From Methanolobus sp. (GTDB taxonomy: Archaea > Halobacteriota > Methanosarcinia > Methanosarcinales > Methanosarcinaceae): DNA of 48,819 nt. Position numbers and translations under genes: made by a program. How positions within the stretch are numbered: the stretch's first letter is position 1; each line of letters starts with the position of its first letter. This document shows positions 35,992-44,031 of this stretch, one piece after another. The stretch covers positions 237,723-286,541 of the forward strand of contig NZ_JADQBZ010000004.1 of the NCBI RefSeq assembly GCF_016278365.1, given 5' to 3'. A model generated the notes under the pieces. It did no database searches. It was given only the letters and a program-made list of their open reading frames with translations, and was not told the DNA's origin.

Positions 35992-37200
35992 ATGATCAAT
36001 GATATCCGGGTGGGAGCCCTCATTGCATATTGCAGTGTAAAGAGAGGGAACAAGAAAACCCTCATCTTCATAGTTTTTGTCCTTTCCCTCATCTTCATGA
36101 ACTTAGTGTTCCTTCCTTCAATGATAGGAGGGCTTTCAGGCCTGTTTACCGGGTTCATGCAGGACTATCCCTACGGAGATATCGTCATTGAACCAATGGG
36201 TGATAACACCTACATTAACAATGCTGATAACGTATTGAAGAAGGTCCGGGCTGTAGAAGGCGTGAGAGCCGGTACAAAAAGACTGGACGTGGGAGCATCC
36301 ATCAATCATAAGCAGAAAGTTGTCGGTGTAACGATAACCGGAATGCTTCCCACGGAAGAATACGAGATCTCACGATATCCATACATTATCTCTGAAGGAG
36401 ATTTCTTAAGCGATCTTTCCAGGGACGAGATCATCATTGGCGCTATGATAGCAGGGACTGGTTTTGGCTCCGAGATATATGACAACCTGGGTGAAGTAAG
36501 GCCGGGAGCATTTGTTGACGTAACATATAGCAATGGAGTAAAGAGGACCTATAAGGTTAAAGGAATAATGGAAGGCACATTCGAGGTTGTCGATCTTAAT
36601 GCCCTGGTCCATTACAAAGAGATCGAGGATGTGTACGGCCTTGAAGGAAAAGAAGCTACCAGCGTAGTTGTAAGGGTTGATGAGCAGGGAACGGAAGCGC
36701 AGATCCAGGACAAGATAAGAGAAGCAGGCGTGAATGAGCAGATATTTACATGGGCTGACAAGTCGGAGTCTCTCATAAGGCAGGCAATGCAAAGCATGGG
36801 TGCTATAGATATAATGTCCAAGATAGTGAGCCTGATAGTGGGTGCGGCACTGGTGCTCATTATAATCTACATCAATGTGCTCAACAGGAAAAAAGAGATC
36901 GGGATCCTGAAAGCAGTGGGTATCACTCCAAGGTCCATAGTGCTGTCCTATGCATTCCTCAGCACGTTCTATGTTTCCCTGGGAATATCCGCAGGATTGG
37001 TACTATACTTATCACTTATGTTCTACTTCCAGGCGAATCCGGTAACATTCTATGAGACCATGGAGATAAGCCCCACTATTGATCCTGTGCTGCTTATCCA
37101 GAGCGTGGTCACCATGCTTACGCTGTCAGTAATAGCCGGGATACTCCCTGCCTGGAGTGTATCAAGGGAGAGCATACTCAAAGCCATATGGGGACGGTAA
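35992..37200 (+). CDS. MacB/FtsX-type ABC transporter permease
   Basis: 402 residues. The first transmembrane helix (about 22-45) is followed by a large extracellular domain (about 50-280, MacB periplasmic core-like). Three C-terminal transmembrane helices include the FtsX signature region (INVLNRKKEIGILKAVGITP). MacB-like systems use ATP to move or release lipoproteins, peptides or envelope components rather than pump by alternating access. It works with the ATP-binding protein encoded directly downstream and probably with the CARDB-like protein upstream. Confidence 0.92.
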   Translation: MINDIRVGALIAYCSVKRGNKKTLIFIVFVLSLIFMNLVFLPSMIGGLSGLFTGFMQDYPYGDIVIEPMGDNTYINNADNVLKKVRAVEGVRAGTKRLDVGASINHKQKVVGVTITGMLPTEEYEISRYPYIISEGDFLSDLSRDEIIIGAMIAGTGFGSEIYDNLGEVRPGAFVDVTYSNGVKRTYKVKGIMEGTFEVVDLNALVHYKEIEDVYGLEGKEATSVVVRVDEQGTEAQIQDKIREAGVNEQIFTWADKSESLIRQAMQSMGAIDIMSKIVSLIVGAALVLIIIYINVLNRKKEIGILKAVGITPRSIVLSYAFLSTFYVSLGISAGLVLYLSLMFYFQANPVTFYETMEISPTIDPVLLIQSVVTMLTLSVIAGILPAWSVSRESILKAIWGR

Positions 37201-37202
37201 AA

Positions 37203-37889
37203 ATGATAATAGTAAAGGACCTGAAAAGATGTTATGGCACAGGAGACACGGCTGTCAGGGCTCTTAAGGGTGTCTCATTTGAGATCAACAAAGGAGAATT
37301 CGTAGCCATAATGGGTGCATCCGGAAGCGGGAAGACGACCCTGTTAAGGATACTGGCACTCCTGGATGATGCAACAGGCGGGGAATATACGATCAGGGGG
37401 TTAAAGGTTTCAAGCCTGCCTGAAGCAGAAAGAAGTTACTACAGGCTGACACAGGTCGGTTATATCTTTCAGGACTATGCACTTATCAGTGAGATGAGTG
37501 CCGCCGAAAATGTGTATCTGCTTTCAATGATGGAAGGGAAATCAAAGAAGGAATCGTATAAGACCGCCCTTGAAGCACTGGAAAAGGTTGGTCTGAAAGG
37601 GAAGCATGATAGGGTTCCTGATGAATTGTCGGGTGGTGAAAAGCAAAGGGTGGCAATCGCAAGGGCAATTGCAAAAAAACCGGATATTTTGTTTGCCGAT
37701 GAGCCGTGTGCCAACCTGGACACCACCAACTCAAAACAAGTACTGGACGTATTCAAAGAGCTGAATGAAAAATATGGCCAGACAATAGTGATGGTAACGC
37801 ATGAACCATGGCACACTGATTATGTTGACAGGGTGATCACATTCAAAGATGGTAGTTTACTTAGCGATGAGAAAAAAATGAAAGAATGA
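37203..37889 (+). CDS. MacB/LolD-type ABC transporter ATP-binding protein
   Basis: 228 residues from the ATG at 37203, two bases after the permease stop; an ATG at 37188 inside the permease gene is less likely because MIIVKDLKRCYGTG fits the family start. Walker A is GASGSGKTT near residue 39, the signature LSGGEKQR near 141, Walker B ILFADEP near 162, and the switch His in VTHEP near 195. It powers the MacB-type permease. It is the last gene of the operon. Confidence 0.95.
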   Translation: MIIVKDLKRCYGTGDTAVRALKGVSFEINKGEFVAIMGASGSGKTTLLRILALLDDATGGEYTIRGLKVSSLPEAERSYYRLTQVGYIFQDYALISEMSAAENVYLLSMMEGKSKKESYKTALEALEKVGLKGKHDRVPDELSGGEKQRVAIARAIAKKPDILFADEPCANLDTTNSKQVLDVFKELNEKYGQTIVMVTHEPWHTDYVDRVITFKDGSLLSDEKKMKE

Positions 37890-38071
37890 AGAATACTAAG
37901 TGAGCATCATGAAAAAAGAAGTCTTATTCACCTATGTTAGGGTATTAGCACCCTTGTAAAGATTTAATCTTCGGGAATCCTTATATCCATCGTTGCCAGC
38001 AAAACCATTATATCCCTCCTGTCTATTATCCAGCTCCTTATACTCCTTGTAAACGAAGATACAGTCGGTGA

Positions 38072-38212
38072 AAACAGATAATAAGAGACAGTGTAGGTAT
38101 CAGCCTGGCCGTAAAAAGGGCTATTCGTTATGATATTATACAGAACATTCTCAGACACTATGAATGCCCTTCCTCATGCCAATCGCACTGTTGCAGTAAA
38201 GGGCAGATACAT
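38072..38212 (+). other. In-frame 5' extension of the Cys-cluster gene without a canonical start codon
   Basis: The frame of the downstream gene is open back to a TGA at 38069. It encodes ECPSSCQSHCCSKGQIH directly before the ATG at 38213, the expected first cysteine motif of the YkgJ family. No ATG, GTG or TTG exists in this extension. An ATG at 38160-38162 lies one base out of frame; adding one base between 38162 and 38165 would give M-[KN]-C-P-S-S-C-Q. A TATA-like GATATTATAC (38132-38141) lies about 25 bases before that ATG, as for a leaderless transcript. This may be a frameshift (natural or sequencing) or an unusual start. Confidence 0.6.
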
Positions 38213-38674
38213 ATGTTCGAGGATGAACTGAAAGTGTTGTCATCCCTTGATCATGCAAGAGCGGGAAACATTATCGCGGATATTAATTCGCCCAGCTTGT
38301 ATCTCATGCAGGCTCCATGTTCGTTCCTTAATGACATAGGAAGGTGCCATGTATATGAAAGAAGGCCTACGGTCTGCGGCATGTATCCTTTCAAGGTCAA
38401 TACTTCGGGTACCACAGTCGGGTTACAGCCATGCCCGGTGGGTTTTTTGATAATCAGGGACTTTGCCTCCTGGATAATTGATACCATCTCAACGTCTGAT
38501 ATTTCTCCCGGGGAAAGGTCCGGACTGATCGAGGAGTGGCAAAGGAATGTGGAATCATACGAGCTGGAACTGCTGGAGTTCCATTCTAAGCCGGTCCTTC
38601 TGGAAATGCAGATCCCCTATGAAGATCTTGAGATGCTCTCCATGTTCCTTGCCTCAAGGAACATTGGAAAATAA
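38213..38674 (+). CDS. YkgJ-family cysteine-cluster protein (5' end uncertain)
   Basis: 153 residues from the first ATG in frame, but the true protein should begin earlier (see 38072-38212). Conserved cysteines within this part are in APCSFLNDIGRCHVYERRPTVCGMYPF and LQPCPV. Together with ECPSSCQSHCC upstream they make the eight-cysteine pattern of YkgJ/UPF0153 proteins, thought to bind zinc or an Fe-S cluster. The biochemical role of the family is not established. If translation started only at 38213, half of the metal site would be lost. The C-terminal helical part (about 95-153) is specific. Confidence 0.8.
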   Translation: MFEDELKVLSSLDHARAGNIIADINSPSLYLMQAPCSFLNDIGRCHVYERRPTVCGMYPFKVNTSGTTVGLQPCPVGFLIIRDFASWIIDTISTSDISPGERSGLIEEWQRNVESYELELLEFHSKPVLLEMQIPYEDLEMLSMFLASRNIGK

Positions 38675-38877
38675 TCGGCTTACAGTAAGTTCATCCTGAA
38701 CAGGAAATGCCTGCCCGGAAAAGTCATCCGGAAGCCTGTCTGGCAGGCCTCCAAATATCTTTTTTGTCTTACAGAGGTTGCATTTAAATAGTTGCGGATT
38801 CATTTTTTCTTTGGGGAAAGGTACTGTAGCATCGACTTTGTACCCCAGGGAGTGAAAGAATAACAGTTGGAGAAATA

Positions 38878-39651
38878 ATGTCAAAGGACCCTATATCCAT
38901 AAGGGAGGACGACTATATGACCCATGCCCGGCAGATCTTACGGGACAATTTTCTCAGGGGTCTTCCTGTGGTGGACGAAGGGAACAGAGTACTGGGTATC
39001 CTTACAGATCAGGACATACTCAACATCAGGTCCAGTAAATCCAATGTGACTGTCCGTGGTTATATAAGTGAATCACCTTTGATCACACCGGAAATGGATA
39101 TCCGGAAAGCCGCTAGATTGTTAATTGACGCAAAACAGCCCCTCTCACCGGTGGTCATTTCACCTTCCGACAGGACCATTGCAGGGATACTTAGCAATGC
39201 GGATCTCCTGCGGCACATTCAGCCAACAAAAGGTTCTCCCCGTAATGTTGGAGAGATCATGACCACAAAGGTCGAGACAGCATTTCCGGATGATAGCATT
39301 TCCAGGATATGGGAAAACATGCTTCAATGGGATTATACCGGTATACCCGTGGTGTCCCATAAAAAAGAAACAATGGGAATCGTTACCCGACTTGATATAA
39401 TAAAGGCCGGTTATGCCAGGATAGGTACCACCAATATGCACGGCAGGAGCTCGGGCGGTTCTATGAAAGTGGAAAAAGTTATGTCCACTCCTTTATATTC
39501 GGTACCTCCGGCAACATCTATAAGTGAAGCCATCGGTGAACTGCTTCGTAATGATATCGGTAGGATCAGCGTTACCAACGGAGGCGAACTGTTGGGCATT
39601 GTGGACAGGCATGATCTGCTGAAGGCTTGTTTAGAAGGAACCGGTTTATGA
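38878..39651 (+). CDS. Four-CBS-domain protein (copy 1)
   Basis: 257 residues from the ATG at 38878, with GGAG seven bases upstream. Four CBS motifs occur in tandem: MSKDPISIREDDY...RGLPVVD...GILTDQDIL, then SESPLITPEMDI, then IMTTKVETAFPDD...GIPVV...GIVTRLDII, then VMSTPLYSVPPAT...GIVDRHDLL. CBS pairs bind adenine nucleotides or SAM and act as energy or metabolite sensors. The first domain starts right at the N-terminus, so no separate effector domain is present. A second four-CBS protein follows 109 bases later. Confidence 0.9.
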   Translation: MSKDPISIREDDYMTHARQILRDNFLRGLPVVDEGNRVLGILTDQDILNIRSSKSNVTVRGYISESPLITPEMDIRKAARLLIDAKQPLSPVVISPSDRTIAGILSNADLLRHIQPTKGSPRNVGEIMTTKVETAFPDDSISRIWENMLQWDYTGIPVVSHKKETMGIVTRLDIIKAGYARIGTTNMHGRSSGGSMKVEKVMSTPLYSVPPATSISEAIGELLRNDIGRISVTNGGELLGIVDRHDLLKACLEGTGL

Positions 39652-39760
39652 CAATATCCGGGCTGACTGCCCGGACCAGACTGTATATATAAATTGTAGA
39701 TTTTCACTCCCATCTTCTTTTTTCAATGGGCATCAAGGTATCAAAAAGTGTGGTGATATA

Positions 39761-40759
39761 TTGAGTACAAGGGATAATATAAGGGTTACAGAAAATGAGG
39801 CAAGAGTGCGTGGAAAGCTGCACGCTAATGACAGGACCATTCAGCAAAAGGGCTCTGCATTGTACAATAATAGCCGTATGATAAAGACCGGACCTATTGA
39901 CTTCGATGAAAAGATATCACAACATGAAGGTGGCATCATGGCACTGGCAAGCAGAGATGCAGTAACCATGTCGCCTACCACAAGCATCATCAATGCCATC
40001 AGGACCATGACGGAAAATGGTTTCAGGCGTATCCCGGTTACAGATGCCGGCACGAACAGGCTGGAAGGTATCGTGACATCTGTGGACATAATCGACTTTC
40101 TGGGGGGCGGCAGTAAGAATCTTCTTGTTGAAGAGCGGCACAAGGGAAACCTGCTGGCAGCAATCAATTCACAGGTGCGTGAGATCATGCAGACTGATGT
40201 TGTCACTATAAGTGATAATGCCGGCGTCGATGAAGCAATAAAGACCATGCTGGAGCATAATACAAGCGGACTTCCCATTGTTGACAGTGGAAACAGGGTT
40301 GTGGCTATATGCACCGAAAAGGACCTGATAAGATTTGCAGCAGGCATTGCTTCAACACAGAAGGTAGATCAGTATATGAGCAGGAAAGTTAAGACCACAA
40401 CTCCCGATACAAGCATTGGACAGGCGGCAAGGATCATGATTGACAACGGCTTCAGGAGAATTCCAATAGTCAACAACGGGAAGATTCTCGGCATGGTAAC
40501 TGCCTCTGATATAATGCATTTCCTGGGTAATGGTGGTGCCTTTGATAAACTCACCACAGGCAATATCCACGAAGCATTTGATGAACCTGTCCTATCCCTG
40601 ATCTCAAAGGAAACAGTAAAGATAAGCCCGAAAACAGAAATGGGTGAGGCAGCTAACATTATGGTAGACAACAATATTGGTTCGCTGCCTGTGATGGAGG
40701 GTGATTTCCTTGTAGGGATAATCACTGAGAGAGACTTCCTCCGGGCAATATCCGAGTGA
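39761..40759 (+). CDS. Four-CBS-domain protein (copy 2)
   Basis: 332 residues with a TTG start supported by GGTGAT just upstream. An N-terminal basic extension (about 1-60) precedes four CBS domains: DAVTMSPTTSI...FRRIPVTD...GIVTSVDII, IMQTDVVTISDNA...SGLPIVD...AICTEKDLI, YMSRKVKTTTPDT...FRRIPIVNN...GMVTASDIM, and PVLSLISKETVKISPKTEMG...GSLPVME...GIITERDFL. It is a stand-alone sensor-type protein, perhaps binding AMP, ATP or SAM. It has the same architecture as the upstream gene but a longer N-terminus. Partners are unknown. Confidence 0.9.
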   Translation: MSTRDNIRVTENEARVRGKLHANDRTIQQKGSALYNNSRMIKTGPIDFDEKISQHEGGIMALASRDAVTMSPTTSIINAIRTMTENGFRRIPVTDAGTNRLEGIVTSVDIIDFLGGGSKNLLVEERHKGNLLAAINSQVREIMQTDVVTISDNAGVDEAIKTMLEHNTSGLPIVDSGNRVVAICTEKDLIRFAAGIASTQKVDQYMSRKVKTTTPDTSIGQAARIMIDNGFRRIPIVNNGKILGMVTASDIMHFLGNGGAFDKLTTGNIHEAFDEPVLSLISKETVKISPKTEMGEAANIMVDNNIGSLPVMEGDFLVGIITERDFLRAISE

Positions 40760-40856
40760 AGATGAATTTTAGATTCCTTCTTCACTCTTTTGTTTTTATT
40801 GCCATTTAGTTTTTGATTTATGACCGTTCTTTTAAGATCGTTCCTGTCTTATTCCT

Positions 40857-41987
40857 TTAGGTCTCTCCTGCAAGATCAATCATGTATATATCAAAGTACC
40901 CGCTGCGCATATCCACCCATACTACCGTATCCTCGTATATTGCCGGATATTCCTGCGGGAACGGATCTGAAGTTATCTGTTCCTCTTCTTGGGAGGAAAT
41001 ATTGTAACTATATATGTCCGAATTCCATTGCATTACTAACGTTGTGTTCATATCCGTTGATGATGCGGCATGATTCCTGTAATCCTCCCACACTATCCTG
41101 TCACCGTATATTGCAGGAAGTAACTGGTTAGACTCGTCGGTTGTAACCTGTGTCTCCTCTCCTGAAGTAAGGTTATACATGTAGATGTCTACATTCCACT
41201 GCATCCAGTCATCGGGTGTCAGGTTTGCATTACGCATGTCTGTCCAGACTATCCTGTCACCATGAATGGCGGGTCCTTCCTGCCATGACTCGTTGGTAGT
41301 TACCTGTGTTTCTTCCCCTGAGGACAGATTATACATGTAGATATCTACATTTGATCGGAGCAGGTCCTGCAGTTTCAAGTCCGGGTCATCTTCTGGTATG
41401 TTTGCATTACGGGTATCCGTCCAGGTTATAATGTCCCCATATATCACGGGATCTATTTGCAATGACTCATTGGATGTTATCTGGATTTCCTCTCCGGATG
41501 TGATGTTATACATATATATGTCTGCATTCCCGTTGCGTATATCTTCCCAGACTACCCGGTCACCATGAATGGCAGGATACCACTGATCAGACTCGTTGTC
41601 TGTCAGTTGTGTCTCCTCCCCTGATGTGATATTATACATGTATATGTCAGCATTTCCGTTACGTATGTCTGTCCAGACTATTCTGTCTTCATATATTGAA
41701 GGTCCGATCTGTACCGATTCGTTTGAGGTTATCTGCACTTCCTCGCCCAGGGAAGTGTTATACATGTATATGTCCGCGTTCCATACAATCAGTTCATCGG
41801 ATGAGTTGTTAGCAGTGCTCCAGTCAGTCCACACGATTGTATCTGCATATATCGCAGGATCGTTCTGGTCTGATTCTCCCATCGTTACCGGTGTCTCATT
41901 GCCTTCAGTCTGCGCCGCAACGTTACCTGTGATAACCACAAGCAATATACTCAAAAAACAGATGATAGCTGTCTTTTTAATGATCAT
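40857..41987 (-). CDS. Secreted seven-bladed beta-propeller protein
   Basis: 376 residues. A signal peptide (about 1-25, ending NVAAQ) precedes seven repeats of about 42-60 residues, each of the form PAIYGDRIVW-[TE]-D-x-RN...DIYMYN-x-[TS]-SGEE-x-Q-[IV]-T-x-ESxQ. This is a TolB/YWTD-like propeller fold common in Methanosarcinales surface proteins. Repeats four to six carry insertions of 10-20 residues between strands. Many Asn-x-Ser/Thr sequons (for example NITS, NLTS, NES) suggest N-glycosylation. There is no C-terminal anchor; the last blade ends the protein. It is probably an extracellular binding or scaffold protein. Confidence 0.9.
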   Translation of the reverse strand: MIIKKTAIICFLSILLVVITGNVAAQTEGNETPVTMGESDQNDPAIYADTIVWTDWSTANNSSDELIVWNADIYMYNTSLGEEVQITSNESVQIGPSIYEDRIVWTDIRNGNADIYMYNITSGEETQLTDNESDQWYPAIHGDRVVWEDIRNGNADIYMYNITSGEEIQITSNESLQIDPVIYGDIITWTDTRNANIPEDDPDLKLQDLLRSNVDIYMYNLSSGEETQVTTNESWQEGPAIHGDRIVWTDMRNANLTPDDWMQWNVDIYMYNLTSGEETQVTTDESNQLLPAIYGDRIVWEDYRNHAASSTDMNTTLVMQWNSDIYSYNISSQEEEQITSDPFPQEYPAIYEDTVVWVDMRSGYFDIYMIDLAGET

Positions 41988-42145
41988 TTGATACTTCCCC
42001 TTCTATCCAGTTTCCCAATCTTGATGTATAATTTGATTATCAGGATGATATCCCTTATCATTTTTGAACCAATGTTCAAAAACTAGGTTCGTGGTATATT
42101 GCCCGGCCCTGCATACTTATATGAGCATGGGACAATGTTGGACAG

Positions 42146-42604
42146 ATGGAAATGGAGCCTGTAATTGATCGGTATACTGACACATTGATCGTAGGGAGTT
42201 ATCCTTCAGAGATATCTCTGAGTTCTGGCCAGTATTACGGCAACCCGAGGAACCATTTCTGGAAGCTGGTGGGCTGTGTCCTTGGTGTTGATCTTGTGGA
42301 ATTGGATTATGATGAGAGGCTACGGATTTTACAGGAACACCAGATAGGTCTGTGGGATACTTTGAAAGGCTGCCAGAGGAAAGGCAGCCTTGACAGCAAC
42401 ATCCAAAATGAGATATACAACGATCTTTCAGGCCTGACCCATATCCGCAGGATCATTTGCAATGGCAGCATGGCCGGGGAATATATAAGGTATTGTAAGG
42501 TGCCTGCTGGGGTCATGATCTTCACTGTCCCGTCTTCAAGTTCTGCAAGGGTTATGAAATTCAGCGAAAAGCTGGAACAATGGAAAAAAGCAATGTGTGA
42601 CTAA
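42146..42604 (+). CDS. Family 6 uracil-DNA-glycosylase superfamily (hypoxanthine-DNA glycosylase)
   Basis: 152 residues. The active-site motif 1 region is IVGSYPSEISLSSGQYYGNP, followed by RNHFWKLVG. IGLWDTLKGCQRKGSLDSNI is the diagnostic middle, and motif 2 is VPSSSSARVM. This pattern is that of the UDG family 6 enzymes, first described from a Methanosarcina, which remove deaminated adenine (hypoxanthine) rather than uracil. It starts repair of spontaneous base deamination. An alternative ATG lies two codons later. It is monocistronic. Confidence 0.9.
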   Translation: MEMEPVIDRYTDTLIVGSYPSEISLSSGQYYGNPRNHFWKLVGCVLGVDLVELDYDERLRILQEHQIGLWDTLKGCQRKGSLDSNIQNEIYNDLSGLTHIRRIICNGSMAGEYIRYCKVPAGVMIFTVPSSSSARVMKFSEKLEQWKKAMCD

Positions 42605-42945
42605 TAATGTGGCTTTTTGCTTCATGTATGGAATGTTGCCTTAACTACATACTTATATTTTTTATGTATTAGCTCGCAGCAAGATTATGTGCGACTACAT
42701 GAACAACTTATGCCATGCATAAGAAATAGTGTAATGTCGTCCGCAAGGCTTTAAAGGAATGGTCTATTATAAGAATTCGTTAGAGTTTTAGCAAGAGGTG
42801 TGTTTGTTCTCAACGTACCACCCCCCACATTCCACACCCAGTTTCCACGACACACCTCTGCTACTAACCATAAGATGTACCTTGAATAGTTAGCCTGCAG
42901 CTTATATATCCATATATTTGACAAAGATATATATGCACTAAAGCC
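42605..42945. other. Intergenic region upstream of mscS copy 2
   Basis: No open frame of note occurs in these 341 bases. Contents: a TATA-like TCTATTATAAG near 42762-42772, the inverted-repeat element at 42788-42864 (annotated separately), and a stretch of overlapping TATA-like sequences at 42902-42935 that should hold the mscS promoter. Outside the inverted repeat the region is AT-rich. Confidence 0.6.
42788..42864 (+). ncRNA. Candidate structured RNA: long stem with C-rich loop
   Basis: AGAGGTGTGT (42794-42803) pairs perfectly with ACACACCTCT (42850-42859). The stem extends with TAGC/GCTA around one bulged A, giving about 14 base pairs. The 46-nt loop is unusually rich in C (CCACCCCCCACATTCCACACCC). 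A TATA-like element (TCTATTATAAG) is centred about 25 bases before the stem, so transcription would begin close to its first base. No poly-T terminator follows, so it could instead be the leader of the mscS gene 80 bases downstream. Confidence 0.4.
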
Positions 42946-42981
42946 ATGAATAGGCTAAAAGGCTTTAAAAAAGGTACTTGT

Positions 42982-44031
42982 ATGGTCACAGAACCACCCA
43001 ATGGGAAGAAAAACGGTAATTCGCTTAGTGAGTTCAAGGGGCGGCTGAAACATACTTTCCTGAACAGGACAATATTATTATTTTTACTCCTGAGCATGGT
43101 AATGGCATCCATTGTGCTTGCCAACCAGCAAAATCTCATCAATATTCCCCAGGCCATCATGGAATATGTGGAACTGGTCATTACTATTCTTCTATCCTAT
43201 GCGCTTGCATCTGTTGCTGCCAGACTGACAGTAAATAGTATTATAGACTTCTTTGGTGACACATTTGAACCTGAACAGAAGATCCTGCTCACAAAAGCAT
43301 ACATCGGGCTGCTCTATTCCATAGCGACGGTCTTTATCTTTGTGCAGTTAGGAATAACAGTCCAGAACATAGCGATCTTCTTTGGTTTGATCGCGAGCGG
43401 TTTTGCATTTGCTATCCGGGACGTTATCCTTTCGTACATTGCATGGTTCATCCTCCTCACTAAAAAACCCTTCAAGATAGGTGATTATATAAGTATCGAG
43501 GGAGTGGAAGGGCTTGTCAAGCATATAGGGATGTTCTATGTGCTGCTGGATGACTCTCCTGAAACTTATGAGGATTTCTACAAAGTACCCAATAAGATAT
43601 TTCTGGAGAAACCAATCCATAACTATGGAAGAAGCCGTTTCAGCAATGAGTTTGACCTTTACCTGAAAAATATGCCGGCTGATATGGCTAAAATATCCCT
43701 TGACCTTGATGGATTGATGGAACGGATGTCCGGCGAAATAGGAAAGACTGTATCAACACGAGTTGCGCTGAGATTGGATTCCGATAAGGAAGGCATGAAA
43801 ATAAGGGTACACTACAAGTGCACATATAAAGAGCGGAACATGATCAGGGACCGGGTGCTAAGGGTTATGTTCAGGGAGATCCAGAAGTCTTCACGACAGC
43901 AGCCTGATACTGATAACACATACGTCGGGAAGGGAAACCCTGAGCACGTCACCATGAAGATGGAGAATACTCAAAATCAAAATGATCCACTTCCTCTGGA
44001 TTCAGGCCGAGATCAGAGAACATTTCCCTGA
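42982..44031 (+). CDS. MscS-family mechanosensitive channel (copy 2)
   Basis: 349 residues from the ATG at 42982, supported by AAGGT about six bases upstream and by a length before the first helix like that of copy 1; an ATG at 42946 would add 12 residues. The pore region IFFGLIASGFAFAIRDVILS and YIAWFILLTKKPFKIGDYI is nearly identical to copy 1 at 31865. The cytoplasmic domain has YEDFYKVPNKIFLEKPI. The C-terminal 50 residues are polar and unconserved, and their last 83 bases overlap the convergent gene on the other strand. It should work as an osmotic safety valve. Confidence 0.92.
   Translation: MVTEPPNGKKNGNSLSEFKGRLKHTFLNRTILLFLLLSMVMASIVLANQQNLINIPQAIMEYVELVITILLSYALASVAARLTVNSIIDFFGDTFEPEQKILLTKAYIGLLYSIATVFIFVQLGITVQNIAIFFGLIASGFAFAIRDVILSYIAWFILLTKKPFKIGDYISIEGVEGLVKHIGMFYVLLDDSPETYEDFYKVPNKIFLEKPIHNYGRSRFSNEFDLYLKNMPADMAKISLDLDGLMERMSGEIGKTVSTRVALRLDSDKEGMKIRVHYKCTYKERNMIRDRVLRVMFREIQKSSRQQPDTDNTYVGKGNPEHVTMKMENTQNQNDPLPLDSGRDQRTFP

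Noticed and set aside
37964-38158. Minus-strand 64-codon frame with a GTG start and a purine-rich upstream stretch
   Set aside because: It is antisense to the open 5' extension of the Cys-cluster gene and matches nothing I know; kept out of the gene list but not excluded.
38654-38884. Minus-strand frame with a CNLC motif between the Cys-cluster gene and the first CBS gene
   Set aside because: No proper start with ribosome binding site, only one Cys pair, and it overlaps both neighbours; probably chance.
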